Source: JAEUIG01 sp046349775 (GTDB lineage Bacteria > Planctomycetota > Planctomycetia > Planctomycetales > Planctomycetaceae). Taken from it: a stretch of 64,000 bases of DNA. Positions 9,609 to 18,659 of the stretch are shown one piece after another (the first letter of the stretch is position 1; the number at the start of each line of letters is the position of its first letter). The DNA is taken from positions 15,171 to 79,170 of the forward strand of contig JAXMBS010000017.1 of NCBI GenBank assembly GCA_046349775.1, written 5' to 3'. Below the pieces are notes generated by a model. The model was not told the origin of the DNA. It made no database searches and saw only the letters and a program-made list of their open reading frames with translations. Position numbers and translations under genes: made by a program.

Positions 9609-11852
9609 ATGTTGATTCAGCCGCGGAACAACGACAGCGGACGATGGCCTCACCGCAGCGTGCTGGCAACGGTGCTGGTGTTGCTGGCGGTCGCCCGGCT
9701 GACGACCGGTGAGGCCCAGGAGCCGCCGGCCGCGGCGTCGAAGGAGCCGGTCGGCCGCTCGCTGACGCTTGATAGCCCGATTACTGACGAGTCGATCGGT
9801 TGGGTCCGTCAGGCCGGACTCCAATTGCAGCAGATTGCGACGGATGAGGACCGTCCGGTGTATCTGCTCCTGGAAATCCGCCCCGGCACGAGCCAGTTTC
9901 ATCACGTCTATGCCCTGGCCGATTTTCTGACGTCGGCCGACATCGCGCGGGTCACGACCGTCGCCTGGATTCCGGAGACTGTCGTCGGCAACAACGTGAT
10001 TGCCGCCCTCGCCTGCAGTGAAATCGTTATACATCCCGATGCACAGCTTGGCGACATTGGGCTTGGCAAACCTCTCCCGGCCGACCAGCAGCAATTCATC
10101 CGCAACATGGTCGCCAAGCGGCGCAACAACAAGGTGAACGAGTCGCTGGCCACGGCCCTGATGGACCCCGGTGCGACGCTGGTGCAATTGACGCTGCAGT
10201 CCCGTCCGGGCGAAGTCGAAAAGCGGCTCGTCACCGAAGCCGAAGCACAGCGGATCCTCGCCAGCGGCGTCGAAATCCAGGACCGCCAGACGATCAAGGA
10301 GGCTGGCACTCCCGGTCTGTTCTCCGGCGCCGCGGCGCGCGGCCAGGAACTGCTCGTCCAGCGGACCGCCACCGACCGGACCGAACTGGCCGCGGCGTAC
10401 AACTTGCCGGTCGACGCCCTGCGGGAACACCGACCGCGCGGCGCCGCTGGTGCCGTCAGCCTCATCGAAGTCACAGGCACGATCGAGCCGATGCTGGAGT
10501 CGTTTATGGTCCGGCAGATCGATCGCGCCGTCTCCGGAGGTGCGACGACCATCATTTTTGAGATCAGTTCCGACGGCGGCATGCTCTATCCCAGCCGCGA
10601 TCTGGCGTTTCGGATTGCCGATCTCGAGCAGCACAACGTGCGCTCCATCGCCTATGTTCCCGACCGTGCGCACAGCGGCGCGGCGTTTATCGCCCTCGGT
10701 TGCGATGAAATCTATCTTCAGCCGAACGCCACGATCGGCGACATCCTGCCGCTCGAAGCCCGCCCCGGCGAACAGCTCGAAAAGGCTCCGGAGAAGGTCC
10801 TCGCTCCGCTGGTCGAATGGCTGCGCGACATCGCCGAACGGAAGAAACGGCCGGCGGCAGTCTGCATGGCGATGGCCGATCCGAAAATCGACGTCTACCA
10901 GGCGACCAACTCGAAAACGGGTTCCGTGTGGTACATGACCGACGATCAGCTCCGCCAGGGTGGCGCGGACTGGGTCGCCGGACCGGTCATTCGCGAGTCA
11001 GCCGCCGGCAACCCGCTGACGGTCAATGGCGCCCGGGCACACGAGCTGCGCATCGCCGAGACTCCCGTCAACGACTTCGAAGACCTCAAACAGCGGATCG
11101 GAGTGCCGGCTGAAGTCAAACCCGTGCGAATCGGTCAGACCTGGATCGATACGCTGGTGTTCGTCCTCAACACGCGGGTCGTGATGGGGCTGTTGTTCTT
11201 TGTCGGCATCATCTGCATCTATCTGGAGCTGCACTTTACGACGGGTCTGCTCGGGATCATCTCGGCGCTCTGCTTCGGTCTGTTTTTCTGGAGTAGATTC
11301 CTGGGCGGCACCGCCGGCTGGCTGGAGGTGCTGCTGTTCATCATGGGGATGGCCTGCCTGGCGATTGAGATCTTCGTGGTTCCGGGGCTGAGCGTGTTCG
11401 GCATCTCCGGCGGCCTGCTGATCCTGGCTTCACTGGTGATGGCCAGTCAGACGTTCGGCAACCTCGAATCCGGCCGGGACATCGAAACCGCCACCGAAAC
11501 CCTGCAGACGCTCTGCGTGGCGGTTGTAGCGGTCATCGGGACCGCCATGCTGCTCAGCCGGTTCCTGCCGGCGATACCCGTATTCAATCAGATGGTGCTG
11601 GCCCCACCCGGAGGTTCGTTGCACGATCCGGCCGAGCCGCGTTTGCGACCGGATCTCGCTTCGTCTGCGGGGCAGGCCGCGGCACTCGTCGGCCGCACCG
11701 GTGTCGCGACGACCGTGTTGCGCCCTGCGGGCAAGGCCGAGATCGACGGCCGGCTGATGGACGTCGTCAGCGACGGGCCGTTCGTCAGTGAAGGAGCGCG
11801 GATCGAAGTGCTCCGAGTCGCCGGCAATCGCGTAGTTGTCCGGCAGGCGTAG
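9609..11852 (+). CDS. NfeD-family membrane serine protease with two ClpP-like domains
   Basis: This 747-residue protein has an N-terminal signal or anchor, two successive ClpP/crotonase-like domains (about residues 45-230 and 275-440), several membrane helices (about residues 515-645) and a C-terminal OB-like NfeD domain ending in a valine-rich strand (RIEVLRVAGNRVVVRQA). The second domain keeps a Ser in HSGAAFIALGCDEIY at the place of the NfeD nucleophile. The first has VVGNNVIAALACSEIV with no obvious Ser there, so it is probably non-catalytic. Long NfeD proteins act in membrane-protein quality control, often with stomatin-like partners, but none is seen here. The reading frame is intact. 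Confidence 0.87.
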   Translation: MLIQPRNNDSGRWPHRSVLATVLVLLAVARLTTGEAQEPPAAASKEPVGRSLTLDSPITDESIGWVRQAGLQLQQIATDEDRPVYLLLEIRPGTSQFHHVYALADFLTSADIARVTTVAWIPETVVGNNVIAALACSEIVIHPDAQLGDIGLGKPLPADQQQFIRNMVAKRRNNKVNESLATALMDPGATLVQLTLQSRPGEVEKRLVTEAEAQRILASGVEIQDRQTIKEAGTPGLFSGAAARGQELLVQRTATDRTELAAAYNLPVDALREHRPRGAAGAVSLIEVTGTIEPMLESFMVRQIDRAVSGGATTIIFEISSDGGMLYPSRDLAFRIADLEQHNVRSIAYVPDRAHSGAAFIALGCDEIYLQPNATIGDILPLEARPGEQLEKAPEKVLAPLVEWLRDIAERKKRPAAVCMAMADPKIDVYQATNSKTGSVWYMTDDQLRQGGADWVAGPVIRESAAGNPLTVNGARAHELRIAETPVNDFEDLKQRIGVPAEVKPVRIGQTWIDTLVFVLNTRVVMGLLFFVGIICIYLELHFTTGLLGIISALCFGLFFWSRFLGGTAGWLEVLLFIMGMACLAIEIFVVPGLSVFGISGGLLILASLVMASQTFGNLESGRDIETATETLQTLCVAVVAVIGTAMLLSRFLPAIPVFNQMVLAPPGGSLHDPAEPRLRPDLASSAGQAAALVGRTGVATTVLRPAGKAEIDGRLMDVVSDGPFVSEGARIEVLRVAGNRVVVRQA

Positions 11853-11883
11853 CAGCGTGGAGATTGTCGCTCGCTTGCCCGCC

Positions 11884-12657
11884 TCAGGGCGAGTAGCTCG
11901 AACGCACAATGGCGCACGCCTCTGCCAGCGGTGTGATCTTGTGGCCGCTCGCCAGCGTGAGTTGCACGTCGTATTTCCAGAGCTGCGAGGCACGGAGTCC
12001 CGCTGTCTCCGACGCCGCTGGTTCGAACCGCAGCACGACGTCGTCGCCCGCGCGGCGGATGTCCGTCGCCGCGAACGTCGCCAGGTCGTCGTCGAGCTTC
12101 AGCGACAGGGAACCAGCCGCGCCGCTCAAGTCGAGAGCCGTGTCGAGTCCCGTGACGGTGATTTCGATGGCCCGTCCATCTGCAGCGGAATAGTCGTCCC
12201 CCTGCACCAGCAGCAAAGGCTCATCCGGGCCGGTGAACGGTTGCGACAACCGGATCGTGATCCCCGCCAGTTGCTGGAGCGCGGCGCTGGAGAAGCCGGT
12301 CACTTCGCCGCCGCCGCCGCCGCTCCCTCCGCCAACGTTCTCGGCGATCTCGTCGAGCGCCGGCGATCCGGCCCCCATCACGATCATCGGATCGGCCAGG
12401 TCATATGCGCCCGTATCGTCGCGCAGGTCGACGAGATACGAACCGAGCAGGTTGCCGCCGCTGTAGACCCGGGCCGCGTAGATGCCGGCCAGCGCCTCCG
12501 TGACCGTTGCCCGGTACAGTCCCGGCGTACTGCCGTCCTCGGTGAGCGCATCGCCTGCAGCTCCGTTCTGAATGCCGCCGCCGGTCCGCGGATACAGCTT
12601 CAGCGTGAGTGCGCCCAGCGCCTCCAGCGAATGCAATTGAACGATCGTGTTGGCCAT
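11884..12657 (-). CDS. Phage-tail-associated protein (hypothetical)
   Basis: This 257-residue protein is read from ATG 12657 (MANTIVQLHSLEALG). The N-terminal third (LKLYPRTGG, LYRATVTEALAGIYAARV) describes a small beta domain resembling phage minor structural proteins. A Gly-rich linker (VGGGSGGGGGEV) joins a C-terminal domain containing GDDYSAADGRAIEITVTG, which resembles the upper-baseplate/BppU-like folds common in phage tail loci. I infer a tail role mainly from its neighbours, a common phage structural protein and a tail spike on the same strand. The longer in-frame start at 12732 reads through the hairpin-bearing spacer and is unlikely. Confidence 0.6.
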   Translation of the reverse strand: MANTIVQLHSLEALGALTLKLYPRTGGGIQNGAAGDALTEDGSTPGLYRATVTEALAGIYAARVYSGGNLLGSYLVDLRDDTGAYDLADPMIVMGAGSPALDEIAENVGGGSGGGGGEVTGFSSAALQQLAGITIRLSQPFTGPDEPLLLVQGDDYSAADGRAIEITVTGLDTALDLSGAAGSLSLKLDDDLATFAATDIRRAGDDVVLRFEPAASETAGLRASQLWKYDVQLTLASGHKITPLAEACAIVRSSYSP

Positions 12658-12670
12658 GACAACGAGTCCC

Positions 12671-12758
12671 AACGTGCGAACGTGTGAAAGTGCGAAGGTG
12701 AGAGAGCGATCTCGGCGCGCCGGGATTCGCACGTTCTCACGTTCGCACCATTCGCACT
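12671..12758. repeat. Inverted repeat of GTGCGAACGTG-like words between tail genes
   Basis: The left arm (about 12671-12702) repeats words such as GTGCGAACGTGTGAAAGTGC. The right arm (about 12727-12758) carries their complement. The loop is about 24 bases. It fills most of the spacer between two tail genes and could form a long imperfect hairpin. Confidence 0.65.
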
Positions 12759-12761
12759 GCT

Positions 12762-13154
12762 TTACGTGATCGAATACTGGAACGTGTTCACTGTCACCGT
12801 CTGGCCGCTGGCGATCGACGTGTTGTCGAGCATGAGATCACCGCCGCCGCCGGTGGCCGTCACGGTCCCTTCAATCCGCCGCGTGTCGCCGGAATTCTTC
12901 AGCCGGTAGTGCGCGGCTGTCCCCGTCGCTCCGGCCGTCGCGCTCCACGTGCCGTTCTTGGCCTTCGCGCCGCTCGATGCTGCCGCCCAGGGGGTGGACG
13001 GCAGCGTGATGCTCGCCAACAGCGTCCCGCCAGCGGAGTTTTCGGCGCCGGCCGCCGAGCCGGTGCGAATTTCCAGGATCGCCCCCGCCGGAAGCTCGGT
13101 GTCAAACCGGTCCAGCAGGGCATTGGCCAACGCGTTGTTGCAGTCGAGAGCCAT
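12762..13154 (-). CDS. Small phage structural protein of unknown function
   Basis: This 130-residue protein resembles a family often found in tailed-phage and prophage structural clusters. It has an N-terminal helix (CNNALANALLDRFD), then LEIRTGSAAG, a beta-rich middle, and the ending TATGGGGDLMLDNTSIASG plus a tyrosine-containing final strand. The layout (two ALxNALLD-like turns, EIRTG, TATGGGGDL) is what I recognise. Its role in the virion is unknown. It lies between the hypothetical tail protein and the tail spike, separated by two word-repeat hairpins. The frame is intact. Confidence 0.7.
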   Translation of the reverse strand: MALDCNNALANALLDRFDTELPAGAILEIRTGSAAGAENSAGGTLLASITLPSTPWAAASSGAKAKNGTWSATAGATGTAAHYRLKNSGDTRRIEGTVTATGGGGDLMLDNTSIASGQTVTVNTFQYSIT

Positions 13155-13173
13155 CGTTCAAATCTCCGTTGAG

Positions 13174-13250
13174 GTGTGAAAAGTGTGAACAGTAGCAACG
13201 GTGCGAACAGTGAGACCGTTGCTAGTTCGCACTGTTCGTACTGTTCTTAC
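13174..13250. repeat. Inverted repeat of GTGCGAACAGTG-like words between tail genes
   Basis: The left arm (GTGTGAACAGTAGCAACGG and continuing) and the right arm (TTCGCACTGTTCGTACTG) are complementary over about 30 bases with a short loop. The architecture is the same as the element at 12671-12758 but with a slightly different word. Confidence 0.65.
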
Positions 13251-13257
13251 TCCCTTG

Positions 13258-14280
13258 CTACGCATCCGCAGCCGCAAAGTTGTCGAGGTGATATCCGGCG
13301 GTGTTCGTCATTGCCGTGTCGCCCCCCAATCCGACCGCGACCCCGGCCTTGCCGGCGGCCGTGACGCCGCTGTCGGTGACACTGATGACCTGCGTGCCGT
13401 TCACGAACACCTTGATTGCCGTCCCGCGCATTTCGAGCTTCAAGGTGTAGGGGGTGTCGTCCGACAGCGATTGGGTACTCTCGCCGACTTTCGTGTAGCT
13501 TCCCGCTACTCCCGCCCAAAGCTGCCAGCCGCCCGCACCGTGGCTGTACCAGGCCAGATACATGGTGTTCGCGGCGGCACTCATCCGGCCCCCGATGCCG
13601 CTCGAAGTGCTGACGCCGCCCCCCTTCCGCACCACGTCGCACTGCACGTCGTAGTCGGCGTTCGCTGGCGTCCAGGAGTGGTAGTAGACGCTCGTCCCGG
13701 AAACCTCCTTGCTCAGCCGGTTCGCATTGCTGAGCACCATCGGGTTGTCGATGCCACTGACGGGGTGCTTGGTCCACGAGCCGCCGTCGTCCGGCGTGTG
13801 CGAGGCCAGCGTCGTGCCGGCTGACCCGGTAAACGTGTCGTTGGGCGCGGTGCTGCCGCTGTTGACCGTTCCGGCTCCCGATCCCGCCACGGCGATCGCG
13901 GCACTGCCGGCGCCGGAGTTGCTGACTGACCCTGCCCCGGACCCGGCAAGCCCCGCTGGCGCACTGCCTGCGCCAGCCACGGCGACTGCGCCTGCGGCAG
14001 ACCCGGAAATGACGATCGGCGCATTCCCCACGACTCCGCCGACGACTGTCCTACGCCCGGACCCGAAGAGTACGGCCGGCATTGCCAGCGCCCGGAGATC
14101 ACCAGCCGCGGCCCCAGCGCGCTCGCCGACGAGTGTTCCGCTTCCATCTCCACTGATAGAGCCGCTGAGCGAATAGTTGAGAATCGATGTACCCAGCAGC
14201 TTGCCGTCATAGACGCGGAAGATCAGCAGGTCGAGCGTCCGGCCGTCGTCGTGAGCGTCGGCGCGGTCAACCGGCCGCAC
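13258..14280 (-). CDS. C-terminal part of phage tail fibre: Gly-rich repeats and laminin-G-like domain
   Basis: This 340-residue open frame continues the tail-spike gene at 14281-15943. It opens with LLIFRVYDGKLLG, the end of a phage tail-fibre module. A Gly/Ala/Ser region of 20-residue repeats follows (each beginning GSGAGxV or similar, about 13840-14060), and then a jelly-roll domain of about 180 residues (FTGSAGTTLASHTPDDGG, YTLKLEMRGTAIKVFVNGT, HLDNFAA) typical of concanavalin/laminin-G-like carbohydrate-binding folds. A receptor-binding tip is the natural reading. The first codons before LLIFRV are probably out of frame because of an indel near 14240. The antisense frame looks like a lipoprotein but is a shadow. 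Confidence 0.65.
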   Translation of the reverse strand: MRPVDRADAHDDGRTLDLLIFRVYDGKLLGTSILNYSLSGSISGDGSGTLVGERAGAAAGDLRALAMPAVLFGSGRRTVVGGVVGNAPIVISGSAAGAVAVAGAGSAPAGLAGSGAGSVSNSGAGSAAIAVAGSGAGTVNSGSTAPNDTFTGSAGTTLASHTPDDGGSWTKHPVSGIDNPMVLSNANRLSKEVSGTSVYYHSWTPANADYDVQCDVVRKGGGVSTSSGIGGRMSAAANTMYLAWYSHGAGGWQLWAGVAGSYTKVGESTQSLSDDTPYTLKLEMRGTAIKVFVNGTQVISVTDSGVTAAGKAGVAVGLGGDTAMTNTAGYHLDNFAAADA

Positions 14281-15943
14281 AGTTCGATCCGAAAGACGGC
14301 GTGCGGCTGCCGGTCCCGTCCTGCGTCACGAGCAATCGCAGTTCGTCGCCATTCACAACGCTCGTCGGGTTGGCGAGCGTCCGGTTCCCCCGGTGTCACT
14401 TTGGAGGTTTGCCGGCGCTGGCGTCCCAGTTGATCGTCTGTACGTCGGTCAGCGTGAGAACGGAGAGCTGCGGCGGCCGGCGCGCGTCGGACAGGTTGAC
14501 TGTATTGGACGTGCCGGAATCACTCACACTGGCCGCGTCGTAGTCGTTACCGCGAAACAGGTTTGATGCCGACGATGCCGCAAACGTGAAAGGTCATGTG
14601 CCGGTCGCGCTTCCTGAGAAATCGATTGGAGCGAAAGATGTTCGCTGACCCGGACACGTTGATCCACGGCAACATCGCCGGCCAGTGCGGCAATGGCGTT
14701 GCCCAGCACAGTGTTCTTGGCCACCGTGCTGGTGGCGAGCGAGATTCCGGCCGTTCCTGAACTGACGTCTCCGCGAAACCGGAACAGGTTGCCGACGATG
14801 AAGTTGTCCTCGCACACGTCGTAACAGCCGAATCCCTGCGACATGCCGCTCGTGACATTGCCGACGATCGTGCAGTAGCTGGCGCAATGCAGGTAAATGC
14901 CCGACGTGAATGGCGCGGTTGCGTCCTCAATCCCGGTCGCGTGCGTGCAAACATTGTCAGCGATCAGGCAATGCAAAGAGCCGTCAGTCTTAACGCTCGT
15001 GGAGCCAGAGAACGAAAGCCGACCGCCGACGTCGCGCAGTAGAGCTGGATGCCGCAGCGACCGTTGTCCCAGCAATGGTTCCCCCGAATTCCAGAACTGC
15101 TCGCTGTTCCGCCCCCGACGAATTCGAGAACACGAAGTTGCGGAGGATGCGGTTGTACGAACCGCCCAGGCAGATGACCTCGCCCCCATTCACTCATGGC
15201 CGGGAACGTGCCGGTCCGCAGCGCGCCGGTCAGCCAGCAGTCGCTGACTTCGCATCGCGTGCAGCGCACGAGAACAACGCAACTGAACGCCGCCGTCTGC
15301 TGGGCCTTGTTGCCGTCCAGGTACAGGCCGCTGATGACGATCCCCGTGTTGCCAGCGGTCGTGTTCGCGTTGATGACCAGCGGGGCGTTGGCCGTGCTCA
15401 ACGGCAGGGAGCAACCCCTGCGCCTCGCCCTTGCACCTTGCACGTTGTCGAGGACGGTGAGACGCCGGAAAGCGATACGTTCCGGGCGGGAATGAGACAA
15501 TCCCGCCCCCAGCGCTGAACGGCGTTAATCGCCGCCTGGATATTGGCCTTGTCGTCGGTGCTGCCGTCGCCAGCGGCGCCGGCCCACTTCACCGAGTATC
15601 CGCCCGCCAGCGACAGCCCCAACGTCGCCCGCTGCGCCGCGGCGTCCGCGTCATCAAGCAGGGCTCGCCCGGCCGACGACAGGTCGGCCAGTGCCGCCGA
15701 CCCGCTTCCCGTGAAGTACGGCAACCTGTTGGCGGCACTCGATAGACTCGCAATGGCGGTCAGCTCTGCATCCAGCGGCTGATAGCTTGCGTCGTGATCG
15801 TGCGCCGCTGGCGTCGGGTTGCTGAACGACAACGTCCCGTTGCCGTCGGTGACAATCGCCTGGTTGCTGCCGCCGTCGGCGGACGGCACCGTGAGCAACG
15901 GACCGCCGGCACGCTGCAAGTATTCCGCAATTGCCATCGGCAT
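14281..15943 (-). pseudogene. Phage tail spike with right-handed beta-helix, many frameshifts
   Basis: Reading from ATG 15943, the N-terminus has the phage-fibre pattern LDAELTAIASLSSAANRLPYF, ARxLLDDADAAAQRATLGL-like residues, and then GAAGDGSTDDKANIQAAINA, the start of pectate-lyase-type beta-helix tail spikes. Beta-helix rungs follow in changing frames (ISGLYLDGNKAQQT, YCTIVGNVTSGMSQG, NFIVGNLFRFRGDVSSG, NTVLGNAIAALAGD). They end in a fibre module (NWDASAG, NRTLANPTSVVNGDELR, PTLTTTAGR) that joins the frame at 14280. At least eight frame changes are needed. Together with 13258-14280 this would be one gene of about 890 codons. It may be a decaying prophage gene or a low-quality stretch. Its true start could lie slightly upstream. 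Confidence 0.7.
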
Positions 15944-16360
15944 CGCTGCGCGTCCCTGCGAAATTTGTCCGGCGGGAATAACCGCTGCACGGGATCCGTG
16001 TGACAGACATCCCGGCGCGCCGGTCGCACGTCTCAAGCACGTGCGATCACCGGCTTCAATTGACCCCAGCGAGTTGCGCGGAGGCCCCCGCTCAATGGTG
16101 CTGACGGCCATTCTCTGTTTGCCGTCGTGGGGGCCACGGGCTTCGCCCTTGAACGTCCAATTGACGTTGCCTGGCGACAGAAATTGGCGGAGGCAGTGGC
16201 GCCTCACGCGGCAGTCTCATGGCCATTCGGTCCACCGCTGGCGTGCGGCTGATGTCCGGCTTGGAGCCGACATTGCATTCGCGCCGAGCCGCTGCGCATA
16301 CTACGGCAGCGCGTGAGAAGTTCCGTTTACTGCACCACGAACTCCGGAGAGGAGCGCCCC

Positions 16361-17413
16361 ATGGCCACCACTCGACACTGTCCCGACTGCGGTCAGCCCC
16401 CGGTCCCGTCGCTCAATCGACGCCAGTTCGTGCAGGCCAGCGCCGTGGCGGCCACGGCCGTGACCGCTTCCGGCCTCGCCCTCCCGGCACATGCCGCCGA
16501 TTCGACGAAACCGCAGTCCGAACAACTCGTGCAGCAGCTCTACAAGTCCCTCACGCCCGAGCAACGGGCCAAGATCTGTTTCAACTGGGATCACCAGGAC
16601 AAACGGGGCTTGCTGAGGACACACGTGTCGAACAACTGGAACATCACCGACGTGGACACGACCAACGTCGGCGGTAGCTTCTTCACTGCCGACCAGCGCG
16701 ACCTCATCGAGGCCGTGTTCTTCGGGCTGTACAACCCGGACTGGCATGAAAAACTTCGCCAGCAGTTGCGAGATGACGCCGGCGGGTACGGCCAAAAGCA
16801 GACCATCGCGATCTTCGGTGAGCCGGGCAGCGGCAAGTGGGAATTCGTGATGACCGGCCGGCATTTGACGATCCGCTGCGACGGGGACAGTGCCGAGCAT
16901 GTCGCATTCGGCGGTCCGATTTTCTATGGACATGCGGCCAAAGGCTTTAACGAGGCGGCCGACCATCCCGGAAACGTCTACTGGCACCAGGCTCTTAAGG
17001 CCAACAAGCTCTTCGAGATGCTCGACGGCAAGCAGCGTGAACAGGCGCTGATTTCCGATGCACCGTATGAGAGCGAAGTCGCTTTCCGCGGTCCCGACGC
17101 CAAGCCGGGAATCCGCATTGCCGACCTGTCGGCGGATCAGAAGGAGAACGCTCAGGGAGTTCTCAAGACTTTGCTGGAGCCGTATCGTGTTTCGGACCAG
17201 GATCAGGCGCTCAAATGTCTCGACGCCCAGGGGGGGCTCGATAAATGCTCGCTCGCGTTCTATCGCGAGGACGACATCGGTGCCGACGGAGTGTGGGACA
17301 TCTGGCGGATTGAAGGTCCGTCGTTTGTCTGGCACTACCGTGGCGCTCCCCACGTGCACGTGTGGGTGAACATCTCTGACGATCCATCGGTGGCGACGAA
17401 CGCCGTGGGATAG
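16361..17413 (+). CDS. Tat-exported DUF3500-like protein
   Basis: This 350-residue protein starts at 16361, eight bases after a strong GGAGAGGAG ribosome-binding site. Residues 1-15 carry a CX2C pair (HCPDCGQ). A twin-arginine signal follows (NRRQFVQASAVAATAVTASG), with cleavage near AHAAD. The mature part includes KICFNWDHQDKRGLLRTHVS and ends with WHYRGAPHVHVWVNISDDP. This pattern of an early substrate-side block and a terminal His-rich strand fits DUF3500, a family of unknown function. Residues in GEPGSGKWEF resemble a P-loop by chance, since no kinase context follows. It stands alone, with a hairpin 25 bases after its stop. Confidence 0.72.
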   Translation: MATTRHCPDCGQPPVPSLNRRQFVQASAVAATAVTASGLALPAHAADSTKPQSEQLVQQLYKSLTPEQRAKICFNWDHQDKRGLLRTHVSNNWNITDVDTTNVGGSFFTADQRDLIEAVFFGLYNPDWHEKLRQQLRDDAGGYGQKQTIAIFGEPGSGKWEFVMTGRHLTIRCDGDSAEHVAFGGPIFYGHAAKGFNEAADHPGNVYWHQALKANKLFEMLDGKQREQALISDAPYESEVAFRGPDAKPGIRIADLSADQKENAQGVLKTLLEPYRVSDQDQALKCLDAQGGLDKCSLAFYREDDIGADGVWDIWRIEGPSFVWHYRGAPHVHVWVNISDDPSVATNAVG

Positions 17414-17437
17414 TTCTGCTTCCTGGGAGGCAAGTGG

Positions 17438-17466
17438 CATGCCCTTCGCCATTCACGAAGGGCATG
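17438..17466 (+). terminator. Terminator-like hairpin after the DUF3500-like gene
   Basis: CATGCCCTTCG and CGAAGGGCATG form a perfect 11-bp stem with a 7-base loop, starting 25 bases after the stop codon at 17413. No U-run follows, so it may stabilise the 3' end rather than act as a canonical terminator. Confidence 0.5.
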
Positions 17467-17672
17467 GCGCGCGGCCGGTTTGCCGACGATCGACCGCGGG
17501 TTGAGGCTGTCCTTTGTTGCGATGCGGCCGGCAGGAGTGGATCTGTCAGACTTTCCAGACGTCAGATTGTCGCCCCAGCCAATCGGCGGTACGTGATGCA
17601 GGGGATGAATTCGAGCAGTGTGGCGCAGCGTGCGTCGCCGTTCACGAGTTGTTCAGGCAATGGATTGCAGGT

Positions 17673-18572
17673 GTGGCTTTGAGTGCTTCCTCAAGTTCGC
17701 GGACTGTCGGCGCCGTTGTTCCCTCGCCGCCGGCGACGGTGGAACTCCCCGATTCGTCGGCCCGCCGGTTGTCCATTAACCAGACCACGACGGTGCGCTG
17801 GTCGCTGCCAGAAGCGATTGCCGAGTACCGGTCCGCAGGGCTGCGATGCATCGGCATTTCGCTCGATCGTCTGCGTGAGTGCGGCGTCAATCGCGCGGCG
17901 GAAGAGCTGCGCTGCGCGGGCCTGATCCCGAGTTCACTGGGTTGGGTCGGCGGGTTCACTGGAGCGCAGGGACACTCTTACGAGGAGGCCGTCCGCGACG
18001 CGCGCGACGCGATCGCCGCCGCGAAGTGTATCGGCGCCCGGACACTGATCGTCGTTCCGGGCGCGCTCTGCGGCCATATCCGTTCGCACGCCAGGCGGCT
18101 CTTGATCGAGGGCCTGGTCGAGCTGGTCGAGGAGGCGACCGCGGCCGACGTCCGCCTCGCCCTCCAGCCGATGCACTCGCTGTTTGAAGACGAGTGGTCC
18201 TTTCTGACGTCGCTGGATGCAACGCTGGATGTGCTGACGCGGTTCAACCACACGCACGTCGGGCTGGCGTTCGGCGCGTATCACTTGTGGCAGGAGCCGC
18301 GCCTGCTCGAACGGGTCCCGGAAATTGTGAAGTACACGGCGACCGTGCAGCTCAGCGATTGGCGCGAACCGCCGCGCTGTGACAACGACCGCCTGCTTCC
18401 GGGCGACGGCGTGATTCCCCTGGGCGACCTCGTGCAGGCGTTCGAGGCGTCGGGCTATCGCGGCTGCTACGAGATCGAGGTCTGGTCGCGGGACTTGTGG
18501 AAGCGCGACCATCGCAGTCTAATACGCGAGTGCATGCTGCGGTTTGCACACGTGATGACGACCCCCACCTGA
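17673..18572 (+). CDS. Sugar phosphate isomerase/epimerase-like TIM-barrel protein
   Basis: This protein of about 299 residues belongs to the xylose-isomerase-like TIM-barrel superfamily. The barrel begins at LSINQTTTVRWSLPEAIAEY. It continues with GISLDRLRECG, CIGARTLIVVPGA, the metal-site-like Glu/His strands (LALQPMHSLFEDEWSF, GLAFGAYHLWQEP, VQLSDWREPP) and ends GCYEIEVWSRDLWKRDH. The expected conserved Glu in the central strand appears to be replaced (LQPMH), so activity is uncertain. GTG 17673 is taken as the start. TTG 17769, which begins directly at SINQTTT, is equally plausible and matches the usual length of the family. The substrate cannot be told from sequence. Confidence 0.78.
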   Translation: MALSASSSSRTVGAVVPSPPATVELPDSSARRLSINQTTTVRWSLPEAIAEYRSAGLRCIGISLDRLRECGVNRAAEELRCAGLIPSSLGWVGGFTGAQGHSYEEAVRDARDAIAAAKCIGARTLIVVPGALCGHIRSHARRLLIEGLVELVEEATAADVRLALQPMHSLFEDEWSFLTSLDATLDVLTRFNHTHVGLAFGAYHLWQEPRLLERVPEIVKYTATVQLSDWREPPRCDNDRLLPGDGVIPLGDLVQAFEASGYRGCYEIEVWSRDLWKRDHRSLIRECMLRFAHVMTTPT

Positions 18573-18659
18573 GTTCCCGGTCCGCAGCCCGGGCGCCACG
18601 ATCCGCTCGACGCCACTGCCCGGTGTGCGCCGCGCCCCGCCTGCGACAGCGTGCCAACC

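Noticed and set aside
13709..14176. Plus-strand frame resembling a lipoprotein with repeats
   Set aside because: It is the antisense of the Gly/Ala-rich tail-fibre repeat, so the repeats are inherited from the other strand. The signal-like start has no ribosome-binding site.
16813..16842. P-loop-like GEPGSGKWE in the DUF3500-like protein
   Set aside because: The Tat-exported context, the lack of a Walker B motif and the rest of the fold do not fit a nucleotide-binding protein.
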